From Deltaproteobacteria bacterium (lineage in GTDB: Bacteria > Desulfobacterota > Desulfovibrionia > Desulfovibrionales > Desulfovibrionaceae): a DNA stretch of 9,599 nt. This document shows positions 1 through 6,412 of this stretch, one piece after another. The notes beneath the pieces were generated by a model. The model was not told the DNA's origin. It worked only from the letters and a program-made list of their open reading frames with translations, and searched no databases. Location of the stretch: positions 1-9,599 of the forward strand of contig JAITGZ010000133.1 of the NCBI GenBank assembly GCA_031280335.1. The letters run 5' to 3'. The position numbers and the translations under genes were made by a program. The stretch's first letter is position 1. Every line of letters starts with the position of its first letter.

Positions 1-40
<40 letters not shown>

Positions 41-101
41 ACAGAAACATAAACCCGACTCGCTATTCCTCCGCCAAGGAACCAACTCCCCCGCACATAC
101 A

Positions 102-178
<77 letters not shown>

Positions 179-204
179 CAAGCACAGGTGATATGCGCCG
201 CCGC

Positions 205-234
205 CGGCAGTGCCTGCCGCTATTATTTCTTCCG
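205..234 (+). terminator. possible weak intrinsic terminator after tRNA-Ile
   Basis: A 6-bp stem CGGCAG/CTGCCG (205-210 with 214-219) with a 3-nt loop is followed by a T-rich but interrupted run, CTATTATTTCTTCC. On the plus strand this could end a transcript that stops after the tRNA. It lies 26 nt past the tRNA CCA and overlaps the stop region of the convergent gene remnant. The stem is short and the T tract broken, so this is a weak candidate. Confidence 0.25.
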
Positions 235-1090
235 TATAATCCATGTCTGCATATGCGTTTCTTTTTCCGTCCAATGGACTTTATAATCCATACGCGGACC
301 CATATCATATCTGCGCGCGCCTTCCTGGCAGAGCCAGTGGATTTGCTCCATCTGCATCAGGTTGCCGATGGAGAAGTTCTTCCATTCATTATCGTAGCTG
401 AACTGCTGGCCGCGATATATGCGCCCGGCCATGCCGCCGAAGATAAAGCCTATATCTTTATCCTCGCGCTTGGCAAAAATTACGCGCGCCGTTTTTGTTA
501 CAGAAAGTCTGCGCAGCATGATATCGTAGAACTGTCTGGATGGTGGTTCGGTAATGCCGCATTTGCCTATACCTTTCCAACTGGCGTATTCGACAGCGAG
601 CATACGGGAGTACGTTCTTGCCGCGTCTTCCGGCGAGGAGGGCATGATGCGTTCAAAGTATATGCCTTTATCTGATGCCCTTACACCCTCCTTTTTGAGT
701 TTGTGCCGATGATTGGCTGAGCGTCTGGACAAAAATCCGTCAACTCCGTCCTTCAGAGAGGCGGAGCATTGAATGCCTGCGGAATGAAGATAAAAATCAA
801 AGCCGCTGCCGAAAAAGCGCCATAGCCGACTGGCTGTTTCTCCATGAGGGCGTATGCCGCTGACAATGGTTTCAGGGAAATACGGAGAGTAAAATTTTTT
901 GATATGCCCCACCGCCTCATACAGTAACTCAACGGCCTCTCTGCCCAGTAGCGGGCACCCGAAAAACCAGTGCGGTTCAATCGGCGTCAAAAAAACTTTG
1001 TTCGGAGCAAAAATTTTTTCAGCAAATGCCAGTATTCCACCTGAAGATTCTTTAATGAGTAAGCGGCGTTTCGGGTTTTCCCCCTTAACC
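223..1090 (-). pseudogene. CelD/BioF2-like GNAT acetyltransferase, 5'-truncated remnant
   Basis: The frame from about 1090 down to a TAA at 223 encodes roughly 289 residues resembling CelD/BcsL-type N-acyltransferases (Acetyltransf_6, FemAB-like fold). Visible hallmarks are FLSRRSANHRHKLKKE, a central GFIFGG strand, GNLMQMEQIHWLCQEGARRYDMG, and a final YKVHW tract. The C-terminal catalytic domain looks whole. The only usual start codon is a TTG at 988-990 with no Shine-Dalgarno. Family-like sequence (RRLLIKESSGGILAFAEKI) continues upstream of it in frame, without ATG, GTG or TTG, to a stop at 1120-1122 inside ygiQ. Family members usually have a longer N-terminal half, so perhaps 60 or more residues are missing (from memory). 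I infer a gene that lost its 5' end where it joins ygiQ. A shortened 255-residue product from the TTG is possible. The stretch looks less GC-rich than its neighbours. Confidence 0.7.
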
Positions 1091-2917
1091 CTATGGCTTA
1101 AGCAGAATATGGTGTTGTCTCAGACGCTCTTTATCGCTTTTGGCTACGTAAATGGGGCGTCCGGCGCTGTCGGTTCCGGCGTGGTACATGGCGGTGGCCA
1201 CCGTGCCGGGGGTGGGGATAAAGCATTGTGTCTGTTTGGGGCTGATGCCGTGCCCGCGCAGCCAGTCCGCCAGTTCGCGCATGTGTTCCAACGTGCATCC
1301 CGGAAAGGCGGAAATCAGGTAAAGAATGACATATTGTTTTTTGCCTGGGAGTTGTCCTGGTTTACATGGTGTTGCGGCGTGGTTTTGGGCGGCGAAAGCC
1401 CGTAGAAATTGTTCAAAGACGCTTCTTGGCGGTTTGCGCATGAGTTCCAGCACCTGGTCGTTGATGTGTTCAGGGGCGATTTTAAGCTGTCCTCCGGCGT
1501 AATCTTTGGCGAAGGCGCGCATGGCCTCTGTTTCTGATACAGCCAGATCAAAACGCAGGCCGCTGGACACGCGCACGTGGCGCAGTCCGGGCAGGGCAGC
1601 CAGTTCGTCCAGCAGGGCGGCCGCCTCTTTTTGTTTGTGGATGAAGTGCCGGCAGGGCGCGGGGTGGAGGCAGCTGTTCCGCCGGCAACGGGACGAAACA
1701 GGGGAGGAGCAGCGGGCGCGCCACATGTTGGAGCTCGGCCCGCCCACATCACTGATGGAGCCGGCCCAGGGCGGGGTTTTTTGACCCTGAACCGGCCCCA
1801 TGGCTATGCGTCCGGCTTCGGCCAGGATGGAAGCCTTGCTGCGTGAGCTTATGCGGCGGCCCTGGTGCAGGGCCAGGGAGCAAAAAGAGCAGCCTCCGCC
1901 GCAGCCCCGGTGGGTGGTAATGCTGGTGCGGATCATCTCCCAGGCGGGCACAGGGTCTTTATAAATGGGATGAGGCAGGCGGCTGTAAGGCAGGGCATAG
2001 AGTTTGTCCATTTCTTCCGCGGCAAGCGGCGGTGGAGGCGGGGCCAGGAGCAGAGTGCGGTAATCGGCGGTTTTTTGGGTTATAAAGGACTGTCCCTGGT
2101 GCGTTAGTTTTTCCAGCTCAAGGGTGTTTTCTAGCAGCAGCGCCGGGTTTTTCCTCACTTCGTTGTGTCCGTGTAGGGCGATCGGTGCCGAGGGCAGGCA
2201 GGGCAGCAGTTTTTCCATGTCTTCGGCGGAGTGCAGGGTAACCGCTCCGGGCAGCATAGCCCAGGCCAGGGAAAGGGCTTTGCGCCGTGTCGCTGCGCGG
2301 GGGGTATCTTCAGGGCAATTTGCGGTCTCTTGCGTGCTGCTGCCGGCAATTCCGGCCGCCCGCAGCAGGCTGTATTCGGCCATGCCGCAAAGCAGCAAGT
2401 CGGCCTTACTGTCAGACAGAATGGACTGGCGCAGGGAGTCTGACCAGAAGTCATAATGGCTGACCCGGCGTAAGGATGCCTCCAGTCCGCCCAGAATGAT
2501 CGGCAAACCGGGAAAGGCGCGGCGCAGCAACCCGGCATAGATCAGGCTGGCCCGGTTGGGGCGTGCGCCGCTTTTGCCGCCTGGGGTGTAGGCATCGTCA
2601 TGTCTTTTGCGGCGAAAGGCCGTATAATGGGCCAGCATGGAATCCACCGCCCCGGCACCGATCCCGGCGAAAAGGCGCGGCCGGGGGAAGGCGCGCAGGG
2701 ATTCAAGGGCCTCTTCGCCTGTCCAGGGAGGCTGGGGCAGAACAGCCGTGCGCAGGCCATGCTCCACCAGCCAACGCCCCAAAAGGGCCATGGCAAAGGC
2801 CGGATGGTCCACATAGGCGTCTCCGCTTACCAGGAGTACATCCAGGCCGCCCCAGCCCAGGGAGCGTATCTCGTCCGGGCTGACAGGCAGAAAAGAAGGC
2901 TGGGTAATTCTGCGCAT
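1091..2917 (-). CDS. ygiQ: YgiQ family radical SAM protein (UPF0313)
   Basis: The gene encodes 608 residues. The N-terminal part is very typical of YgiQ: DVLLVSGDAYVDHPAF, LFAGIGAGAVDSMLAHYTA, DDAYTPGGKSGARPNRA, ILGGLEASLRRVSHYDFWSD and SILSDSKADLLLCGMAEYS. The radical SAM cluster motif CxxxCxxC is present as C339-GGG-C343-SF-C346 within HRGCGGGCSFCS, followed by SISDVGGPSSNM and a Cys-rich stretch (RCRRNSCLHPAPCRHF) characteristic of the family. The C-terminal half keeps KIAPEHINDQVLELMRKP and CFIPTPGTVATAMYHAG. The cellular function of the family is not established. The protein should bind a [4Fe-4S] cluster and cleave S-adenosylmethionine. The ATG at 2915-2917 is preceded by AAGGA about 13 nt away, rather far. 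The protein stops at RLRQHHILLKP. E. coli YgiQ continues past this point, so the 3' end may be trimmed at the junction with the acetyltransferase remnant. Confidence 0.93.
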   Translation of the reverse strand: MRRITQPSFLPVSPDEIRSLGWGGLDVLLVSGDAYVDHPAFAMALLGRWLVEHGLRTAVLPQPPWTGEEALESLRAFPRPRLFAGIGAGAVDSMLAHYTAFRRKRHDDAYTPGGKSGARPNRASLIYAGLLRRAFPGLPIILGGLEASLRRVSHYDFWSDSLRQSILSDSKADLLLCGMAEYSLLRAAGIAGSSTQETANCPEDTPRAATRRKALSLAWAMLPGAVTLHSAEDMEKLLPCLPSAPIALHGHNEVRKNPALLLENTLELEKLTHQGQSFITQKTADYRTLLLAPPPPPLAAEEMDKLYALPYSRLPHPIYKDPVPAWEMIRTSITTHRGCGGGCSFCSLALHQGRRISSRSKASILAEAGRIAMGPVQGQKTPPWAGSISDVGGPSSNMWRARCSSPVSSRCRRNSCLHPAPCRHFIHKQKEAAALLDELAALPGLRHVRVSSGLRFDLAVSETEAMRAFAKDYAGGQLKIAPEHINDQVLELMRKPPRSVFEQFLRAFAAQNHAATPCKPGQLPGKKQYVILYLISAFPGCTLEHMRELADWLRGHGISPKQTQCFIPTPGTVATAMYHAGTDSAGRPIYVAKSDKERLRQHHILLKP

Positions 2918-3009
2918 GGACAGGGCTTATTCCTTTATATTAATATGGCTTTGCTCCGCTCCGCAGGCCGGGTGTACAAGGCGAGTCGGATTATTCCGTC
3001 GGACTTGGA

Positions 3010-3082
3010 GCGGTTTGACCTTGGAAAAAGGTATAAACCGCGCGGCAGGGATTGGCGAGCAAATCCTTGCCGTGCGGCAAGG
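3010..3082 (+). promoter_or_regulatory. structured 5' leader with overlapping alternative hairpins
   Basis: Three inverted repeats lie in the leader of the plus-strand gene at 3123. Hairpin 1 (3010-3041) has a 7-bp stem GCGGTTT/AAACCGC, then an inner CCTT/AAGG. Hairpin 2 (3038-3077) has 16-nt arms (3038-3053 and 3062-3077) around an 8-nt loop. Fourteen pairs are Watson-Crick and two are G-U, and the G-U pairs form only in plus-strand RNA. Hairpin 3 (3065-3082) is CCTTGCC-GTGC-GGCAAGG. Hairpins 1 and 2 share CCGC at 3038-3041, and hairpins 2 and 3 share 3065-3077, so neighbouring hairpins exclude each other. This layout suggests a conformational switch or attenuator, but no T tract marks a terminator and no known riboswitch class is recognised. 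The alternative is a decayed palindromic repeat. Confidence 0.45.
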
Positions 3083-3109
3083 GCGGAGTTTCAAGCGCAA
3101 AATGCCCCG

Positions 3110-3115
3110 AAGGAG
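3110..3115 (+). promoter_or_regulatory. ribosome binding site deciding the start at 3123
   Basis: AAGGAG at 3110-3115 lies 7 nt before the ATG at 3123-3125. This fixes the start of the downstream gene. The same frame stays open upstream to an ATG at 2916, but that stretch covers the hairpin leader, overlaps the ygiQ start and has no Shine-Dalgarno of its own. Confidence 0.8.
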
Positions 3116-3122
3116 TGAGGTT

Positions 3123-4091
3123 ATGCCCTCAAGCAAAGCGGACATAGCATTGAATATTTTTGCCAAGCCGTATCAGACGGCCGTATCTTTGCTTTCTCTG
3201 CTCAAATTCAGCGCAGGGCGGGTGGGGCGTATTTATTTGCAGTTTGAACCGGCGGGGTCGCGCTATGATACGGAGCCGCCTTATGCCGTTGCCGAGTATT
3301 TGCGTGAGCGCGGACAGGATTTGGAGATTTTTCAGCCGGAAATCTGGATAGAGTGCGACGCGGTGGATGAAACGCGGCTGGAAGAGCCCGCTTACCGCCT
3401 GGCCCTGCGTTATCAGTGGGCCTTTGAACGCACGGATAAGCGTTATTTGTTCATAACGCACAATGATGTCATGTTCAAAAAGGATATCATCGGGGCCATG
3501 TTGGAAAGGGCGGAGGGATTTTTTGCCTTGGGGCCGCTGGGGCAGTGTTGGAATTGTCCGGCACGCAGGGAGGATTTGGTTCGGGAAGCCGGACTGGGGG
3601 AACGGGCCTGCTCGCCGGAGCGCTATGCGGAGTTTCAGCCGGAGTTGGCCGGGCTGGAGAGGATCTATGTCTTGGCAGGGGAGAAGGGTACCTTTGTGCG
3701 GCCCTACTGGGAAGGGTGGACCGCGCATTACAGCGGACGGGCCTGGCCCTTGCCCGAATGCCGGGTCAATGAATGGGCCTGTCTGGTGGATGTGAACCTG
3801 ACCCGCCCTCTGACCAGGCCGCAAGGGGACATTTTACCCTTTGGGGCGTATGAGCCTTGCGGTAGCCAGACTTTGGACATAAGCGTACCCTGGTTTAGGG
3901 AGTTTTCGCGTTTGGGTTTCAAGGCCGGGCATTTCGCTGTGGATGAATATATGCTGCACTGGGGCGGCAGTAAGCGTATGCGCCGGGATTTATATAATAG
4001 GGCGGAAATGGAGGCCATGATCGTCTTGCGCAAGGGATTTCCGGATTTTGTCCGTTGGTGCGGCGATAAAAAGAAAAAACTGTTTTTATAG
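3123..4091 (+). CDS. uncharacterised protein, possible GT-A-type glycosyltransferase
   Basis: The product has 322 residues, with its start set by AAGGAG 7 nt upstream. I do not recognise a named family. Near residues 108-125 the sequence RYLFITHNDVMFKKDIIGAM has the layout of the strand and metal-binding loop of GT-A glycosyltransferases, with HND (113-115) in the place of a DxD motif and a helix after it. The N-terminal part (KPYQTAVSLLSLLKFS, then GRIYLQFEP) resembles the first helix and strand of such proteins. The middle contains CWNC, and the end is basic (DKKKKLFL). No signal peptide or membrane segment is evident, so it is probably cytoplasmic. It stands alone between two minus-strand genes, and its leader holds strong hairpins. 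A role in modifying a surface glycan or protein would fit, but this is inference. Confidence 0.75.
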   Translation: MPSSKADIALNIFAKPYQTAVSLLSLLKFSAGRVGRIYLQFEPAGSRYDTEPPYAVAEYLRERGQDLEIFQPEIWIECDAVDETRLEEPAYRLALRYQWAFERTDKRYLFITHNDVMFKKDIIGAMLERAEGFFALGPLGQCWNCPARREDLVREAGLGERACSPERYAEFQPELAGLERIYVLAGEKGTFVRPYWEGWTAHYSGRAWPLPECRVNEWACLVDVNLTRPLTRPQGDILPFGAYEPCGSQTLDISVPWFREFSRLGFKAGHFAVDEYMLHWGGSKRMRRDLYNRAEMEAMIVLRKGFPDFVRWCGDKKKKLFL

Positions 4092-4120
4092 GGGTATGAT
4101 TTTTCCAAAAATCCTCCAAA

Positions 4121-4145
4121 GGGGCGCAATGGACATGTTCGCCCC
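4121..4145 (-). terminator. possible terminator of the TRAP/flavoprotein operon
   Basis: On the minus strand GGGGCG (4145-4140) can pair with CGCCCC (4126-4121) across a 13-nt loop. The stem is followed by TTTGGAGGATTTTT. The loop is large and the T run interrupted, so this is only a candidate. No better signal was seen in the 170 bp between the convergent genes that end at 4091 and 4262. Confidence 0.22.
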
Positions 4146-4177
4146 GGCGTTGCTTTACCTCTGCCATCCCTCTGCAC

Positions 4178-4191
4178 AACGGCAAGGCACC
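4178..4191. repeat. intergenic repeat core, copy A
   Basis: AACGGCAAGGCACC occurs exactly here and again at 6041-6054. Both copies are intergenic, both are preceded by a degenerate CT-rich stretch containing CTGCC, and both are followed by a G-rich segment with a hairpin (here TGTGGGGGC/GCCTCCACA, 4214-4222 with 4227-4235, one G-T pair). They may be diverged copies of one dispersed element. Fourteen bases is short, so chance is not excluded. Confidence 0.4.
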
Positions 4192-4261
4192 TTTGGAAAC
4201 CTGGATGGGGGTCTGTGGGGGCCATAGCCTCCACAAGCGCACAGGGCGGCCGCTTGATGTT

Positions 4262-5938
4262 TCAGCGTTTTTTGCGCCATTCCGTGACAACGCGGTTTGC
4301 CTCTTGGCGCACAGTCAAGAACTGGTCGGCCAGCAAAGGGTTGGTAAAGGGAAAGTCCGCGCGCAGGTGCATGCCCCGGCTCTCCTGCCGCTCTTTGGCC
4401 GCGTGCATGATGGCTGCGCCATTGTCCATAAGGTCAAAAATCTCTGCGGCGCGCAAAAGTTCATGGGCGTTATCCGTCCTGATCTCGCGTGCCGCGTCGG
4501 CCCGCAAATCGTTAAGATATTTGATCCCCGCGTTCAGCAGTGTGGCCGAGCGTTTCCGGTGCGGGCCAGCGGCCGCGTAAGAGTCCATGATCTGCTGCAG
4601 GGCCAGGCCGGCTTCTTTCCAGTGCGCGCCCTGCCGCCGCTCCGCGAACTGGCTGTAAAATCCTGCGCGCTCCTTGACCCAGGGGGGGCCCGCCTCCTGG
4701 CAAAGGGAGCCGCGCGCCGCCCGGGCTGCGCTTTCTCCGGTGATCCAGCCGTACACCGCCGCCCCGGCGATGTCGGCGCGTACATTGCCCACCATGTCGC
4801 CGGCGGCATAGAGGCCGGGCACAGAGGTCTGACCGTCAAGGCCGATATCCAGCCCACGGCCAATGAGATGCGGTTCGTACTGCATGAATTCCACGGCATC
4901 TCCGGCGGGGTCTATGCCTCGCTTGTCCATGTAATCCAAAAGACCGGTCAGCCCTTCGCTGATCATGCCTTCGCGCATGAAGGCAAGGTCTTCCCCGCTG
5001 CTGCCGGAGCAATCCAGATAGGCCGGCCCGGTTCCGTTCATCAACAGATCCGTGTAGGCTGAATTCCAGACATCGCAGGTGATGTCGCCCACCTCGCGAG
5101 TGGCTTTGCTCACAAAGGGTCCGATGAGTCTGCCGTCCGGATAGCGGTAAACGCCTATCCAAGTGGATTTTCCGGCCCTTGCGAAAAATTTAGGCCCCGC
5201 GTGGCGGTTGGGTAATTCCATATTGACGAGCCTGCCCCCGATACGCCAGCTTTGAGCCTGGGCAGCCCCCGTGCAGGCAGGACAGAAGGCGGTGTTGAAG
5301 GGCCAGCCCGGCGAGGCGGCGGAGGGATACAGGCGGGTGGCACTGCCTGTAGCCAGGATGACTTTTTTGGCCTGTATGACCGTAAACGAAGGCTCCGGGC
5401 GTGACATATTCAGCGCGAGCGCGCCCGCGACGCCGTCCCGGCCGGGTACCAGATCCAGCGTGGGGTGATGGTTGAGGATCTTTACTCCCGCCTGCAAGGC
5501 TTGCCGGGTCAGTGCGCCCTTTTGATTGTGCCCGTCGTATTTTAGCCAGATCCTTGGTCTGCCCGGATACGCATGCCCCATAAAGACGTATTTATCGCCA
5601 AAAGGCTTCATATTGATCCCCCAGGAGTGCCACAAATCCACAATTTCACGGGATCTTTCCAAAAAACGCACGGCTAGGCTGTTCTCCAGGCACAGGCCCA
5701 CCATACTGTCTTTATATTCTTGCAGGATGGGAGCCATGTCCGGCCCGTGGGTTTCGGGGTCATAGCAGGCGAAATGATCATTGCCCGTGGCTCCAGAGCC
5801 GCTTCGCCTGGTATCGGCCTTTTCCAGCACCATGACTGCGGCCCCGCCCCGGGCGGCGGCAATGGCGGCGCACAGCCCGCCTATGCCGCCGCCCACCACC
5901 AGAACATCCGTTTGCAGGGGAGTATTGAAGTTGATCAT
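4262..5938 (-). CDS. AprA/fumarate-reductase-like FAD-dependent oxidoreductase
   Basis: The product has 558 residues, with a start supported by AGGAGG just upstream of the ATG at 5936-5938. The N-terminus carries a Rossmann FAD site, DVLVVGGGIGGLCAAIAAA with the acidic end VLEK (about residues 11-40), then RSGSGATGNDHFACY. Further motifs are the adenine-side VILATGSATRLYPS (around 200) and GLYAAGDMVGN (around 380). The C-terminal helical region (LQQIMDSYAA, then RAAEIFDLMDNGAAIMHAA) resembles the capping end of adenylylsulfate reductase alpha and fumarate reductase flavoproteins. It is shorter than true AprA, and its substrate-facing segment (NRHAGPKFFARAGKSTWIGVY) differs from what I recall of AprA, so APS is probably not the substrate. 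There is no Tat or Sec signal and no FMN or heme domain, so it should act in the cytoplasm and exchange electrons with the ferredoxin encoded just upstream. The TRAP transporter in the same operon presumably brings in its substrate. Exact reaction unknown. Confidence 0.88.
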   Translation of the reverse strand: MINFNTPLQTDVLVVGGGIGGLCAAIAAARGGAAVMVLEKADTRRSGSGATGNDHFACYDPETHGPDMAPILQEYKDSMVGLCLENSLAVRFLERSREIVDLWHSWGINMKPFGDKYVFMGHAYPGRPRIWLKYDGHNQKGALTRQALQAGVKILNHHPTLDLVPGRDGVAGALALNMSRPEPSFTVIQAKKVILATGSATRLYPSAASPGWPFNTAFCPACTGAAQAQSWRIGGRLVNMELPNRHAGPKFFARAGKSTWIGVYRYPDGRLIGPFVSKATREVGDITCDVWNSAYTDLLMNGTGPAYLDCSGSSGEDLAFMREGMISEGLTGLLDYMDKRGIDPAGDAVEFMQYEPHLIGRGLDIGLDGQTSVPGLYAAGDMVGNVRADIAGAAVYGWITGESAARAARGSLCQEAGPPWVKERAGFYSQFAERRQGAHWKEAGLALQQIMDSYAAAGPHRKRSATLLNAGIKYLNDLRADAAREIRTDNAHELLRAAEIFDLMDNGAAIMHAAKERQESRGMHLRADFPFTNPLLADQFLTVRQEANRVVTEWRKKR

Positions 5939-6040
5939 TGTACCTCCTGGAACATATTAACCTTGAGGTTTATACATTATCGGGACTATGAAATGGGCAT
6001 ATTTGCCGGGTGTCGCCTTCTCCTTGCTGCCCCATGGCAT

Positions 6041-6054
6041 AACGGCAAGGCACC
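6041..6054. repeat. intergenic repeat core, copy B
   Basis: This is the second exact copy of AACGGCAAGGCACC (the other is at 4178-4191), in the gap between the ferredoxin and flavoprotein genes. It sits 8 nt before a perfect G/C hairpin. As with copy A, similarity beyond the core is loose. Confidence 0.4.
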
Positions 6055-6062
6055 AAATCCCA

Positions 6063-6089
6063 TTTGGGGGGGAATTATTCCCCCCCAAA
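6063..6089. promoter_or_regulatory. strong intercistronic G7/C7 hairpin
   Basis: This is a perfect 12-bp inverted repeat, TTTGGGGGGGAA / TTCCCCCCCAAA, around a 3-nt TTA loop. It lies in the 165-bp gap between the ferredoxin stop (6104) and the flavoprotein start (5938), so it would be transcribed in the operon mRNA. No T tract follows on the minus strand. A transcript-stabilising stem or one that sets the ratio of upstream to downstream products is more likely than a full terminator. Confidence 0.55.
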
Positions 6090-6101
6090 ACCCCTCGATC
6101 T

Positions 6102-6136
6102 ATTCAGAGCAAGTTCATTTTGAAATTGCTCTGGAT
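6102..6136. repeat. 35-nt palindromic element, copy 1
   Basis: Sixteen-base arms (6102-6117 and 6121-6136) flank the loop TTT. The arms pair except for one mismatch (G6113/A6125) and one G-T pair. The core AGAGCAA.TTCA / TGAAATTGCTCT is shared, with identical geometry, with the copy at 9483-9517. Copy 1 overlaps the ferredoxin gene, supplying its last codons and its TGA stop. Confidence 0.75.
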
Positions 6137-6388
6137 AAGATCTGGCGTTTGGCCGCTCTGTATTTTCAGGGAATCGGCTTTGACATGCAGCAGCATGTAG
6201 TTGAGGGGGATGCGCAGGCTTACTGCCCCGGCCGGACAGTCCAGCACACAGGCGTTGCAGTGCCAGCATTCTTCAGGGTATTTCACCTGGGGTACACCGC
6301 CGCGCTCGCACTCAAACAGGTTCATGGGACAGATGGCGGCGCACAGGCCGCACCGGGCGCATTTTTCAGGTTGGACGCAAGGTGGCAT
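6104..6388 (-). CDS. 2x[4Fe-4S] ferredoxin, AprB-like electron partner
   Basis: This small iron-sulfur protein has 94 residues. Two complete cluster motifs are visible: C10-x2-C13-x2-C16-x3-C20-P (CARCGLCAAICP) and C41-x2-C44-x2-C47-x3-C51-P (CWHCNACVLDCP). They are followed by AGAVSLRIPL. The YPEECWHCNACVLDCP tract resembles the beta subunit of adenylylsulfate reductase, but the AprB C-terminal tail is absent. GAAGGAG lies 6 nt before the ATG. The gene starts 24 bp after the stop of the TRAP membrane gene and precedes the flavoprotein in one operon. It most likely ferries electrons to or from the flavoprotein in the cytoplasm. The final residues (SNFKMNLL and the stop) are encoded by a palindromic element also found at 9483-9517, so the tail was probably acquired recently and is unlikely to matter for cluster binding. 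Confidence 0.93.
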   Translation of the reverse strand: MPPCVQPEKCARCGLCAAICPMNLFECERGGVPQVKYPEECWHCNACVLDCPAGAVSLRIPLNYMLLHVKADSLKIQSGQTPDLIQSNFKMNLL

Positions 6389-6412
6389 GGAAACTCCTTC
6401 GTAAAATCCTTT

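Noticed and set aside
193..675. Plus-strand open frame opposite the acetyltransferase remnant
   Set aside because: It has no recognisable domain and lies antisense to sequence with clear GNAT-like character, so it is a shadow frame.
1745..1790. Possible frameshift in the middle of ygiQ
   Set aside because: The stretch between the radical SAM cysteines and SISDVGGP is unusual in composition, but family motifs continue in the same frame on both sides, so the gene is intact there.
2916..3122. N-terminal extension of the 3123 gene from an ATG at 2916
   Set aside because: It overlaps the ygiQ start, covers the hairpin leader, gives a low-complexity basic peptide and lacks a Shine-Dalgarno, while 3123 has AAGGAG at ideal distance.
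3728..4290. Minus-strand frames running from the flavoprotein end into the 3123 gene
   Set aside because: No start signals or known motifs, and they overlap two better supported genes.
4193..5062. Long plus-strand open frame opposite the flavoprotein gene
   Set aside because: The minus strand encodes a convincing flavoprotein with good RBS and motifs. Long antisense frames are expected in GC-rich genes.
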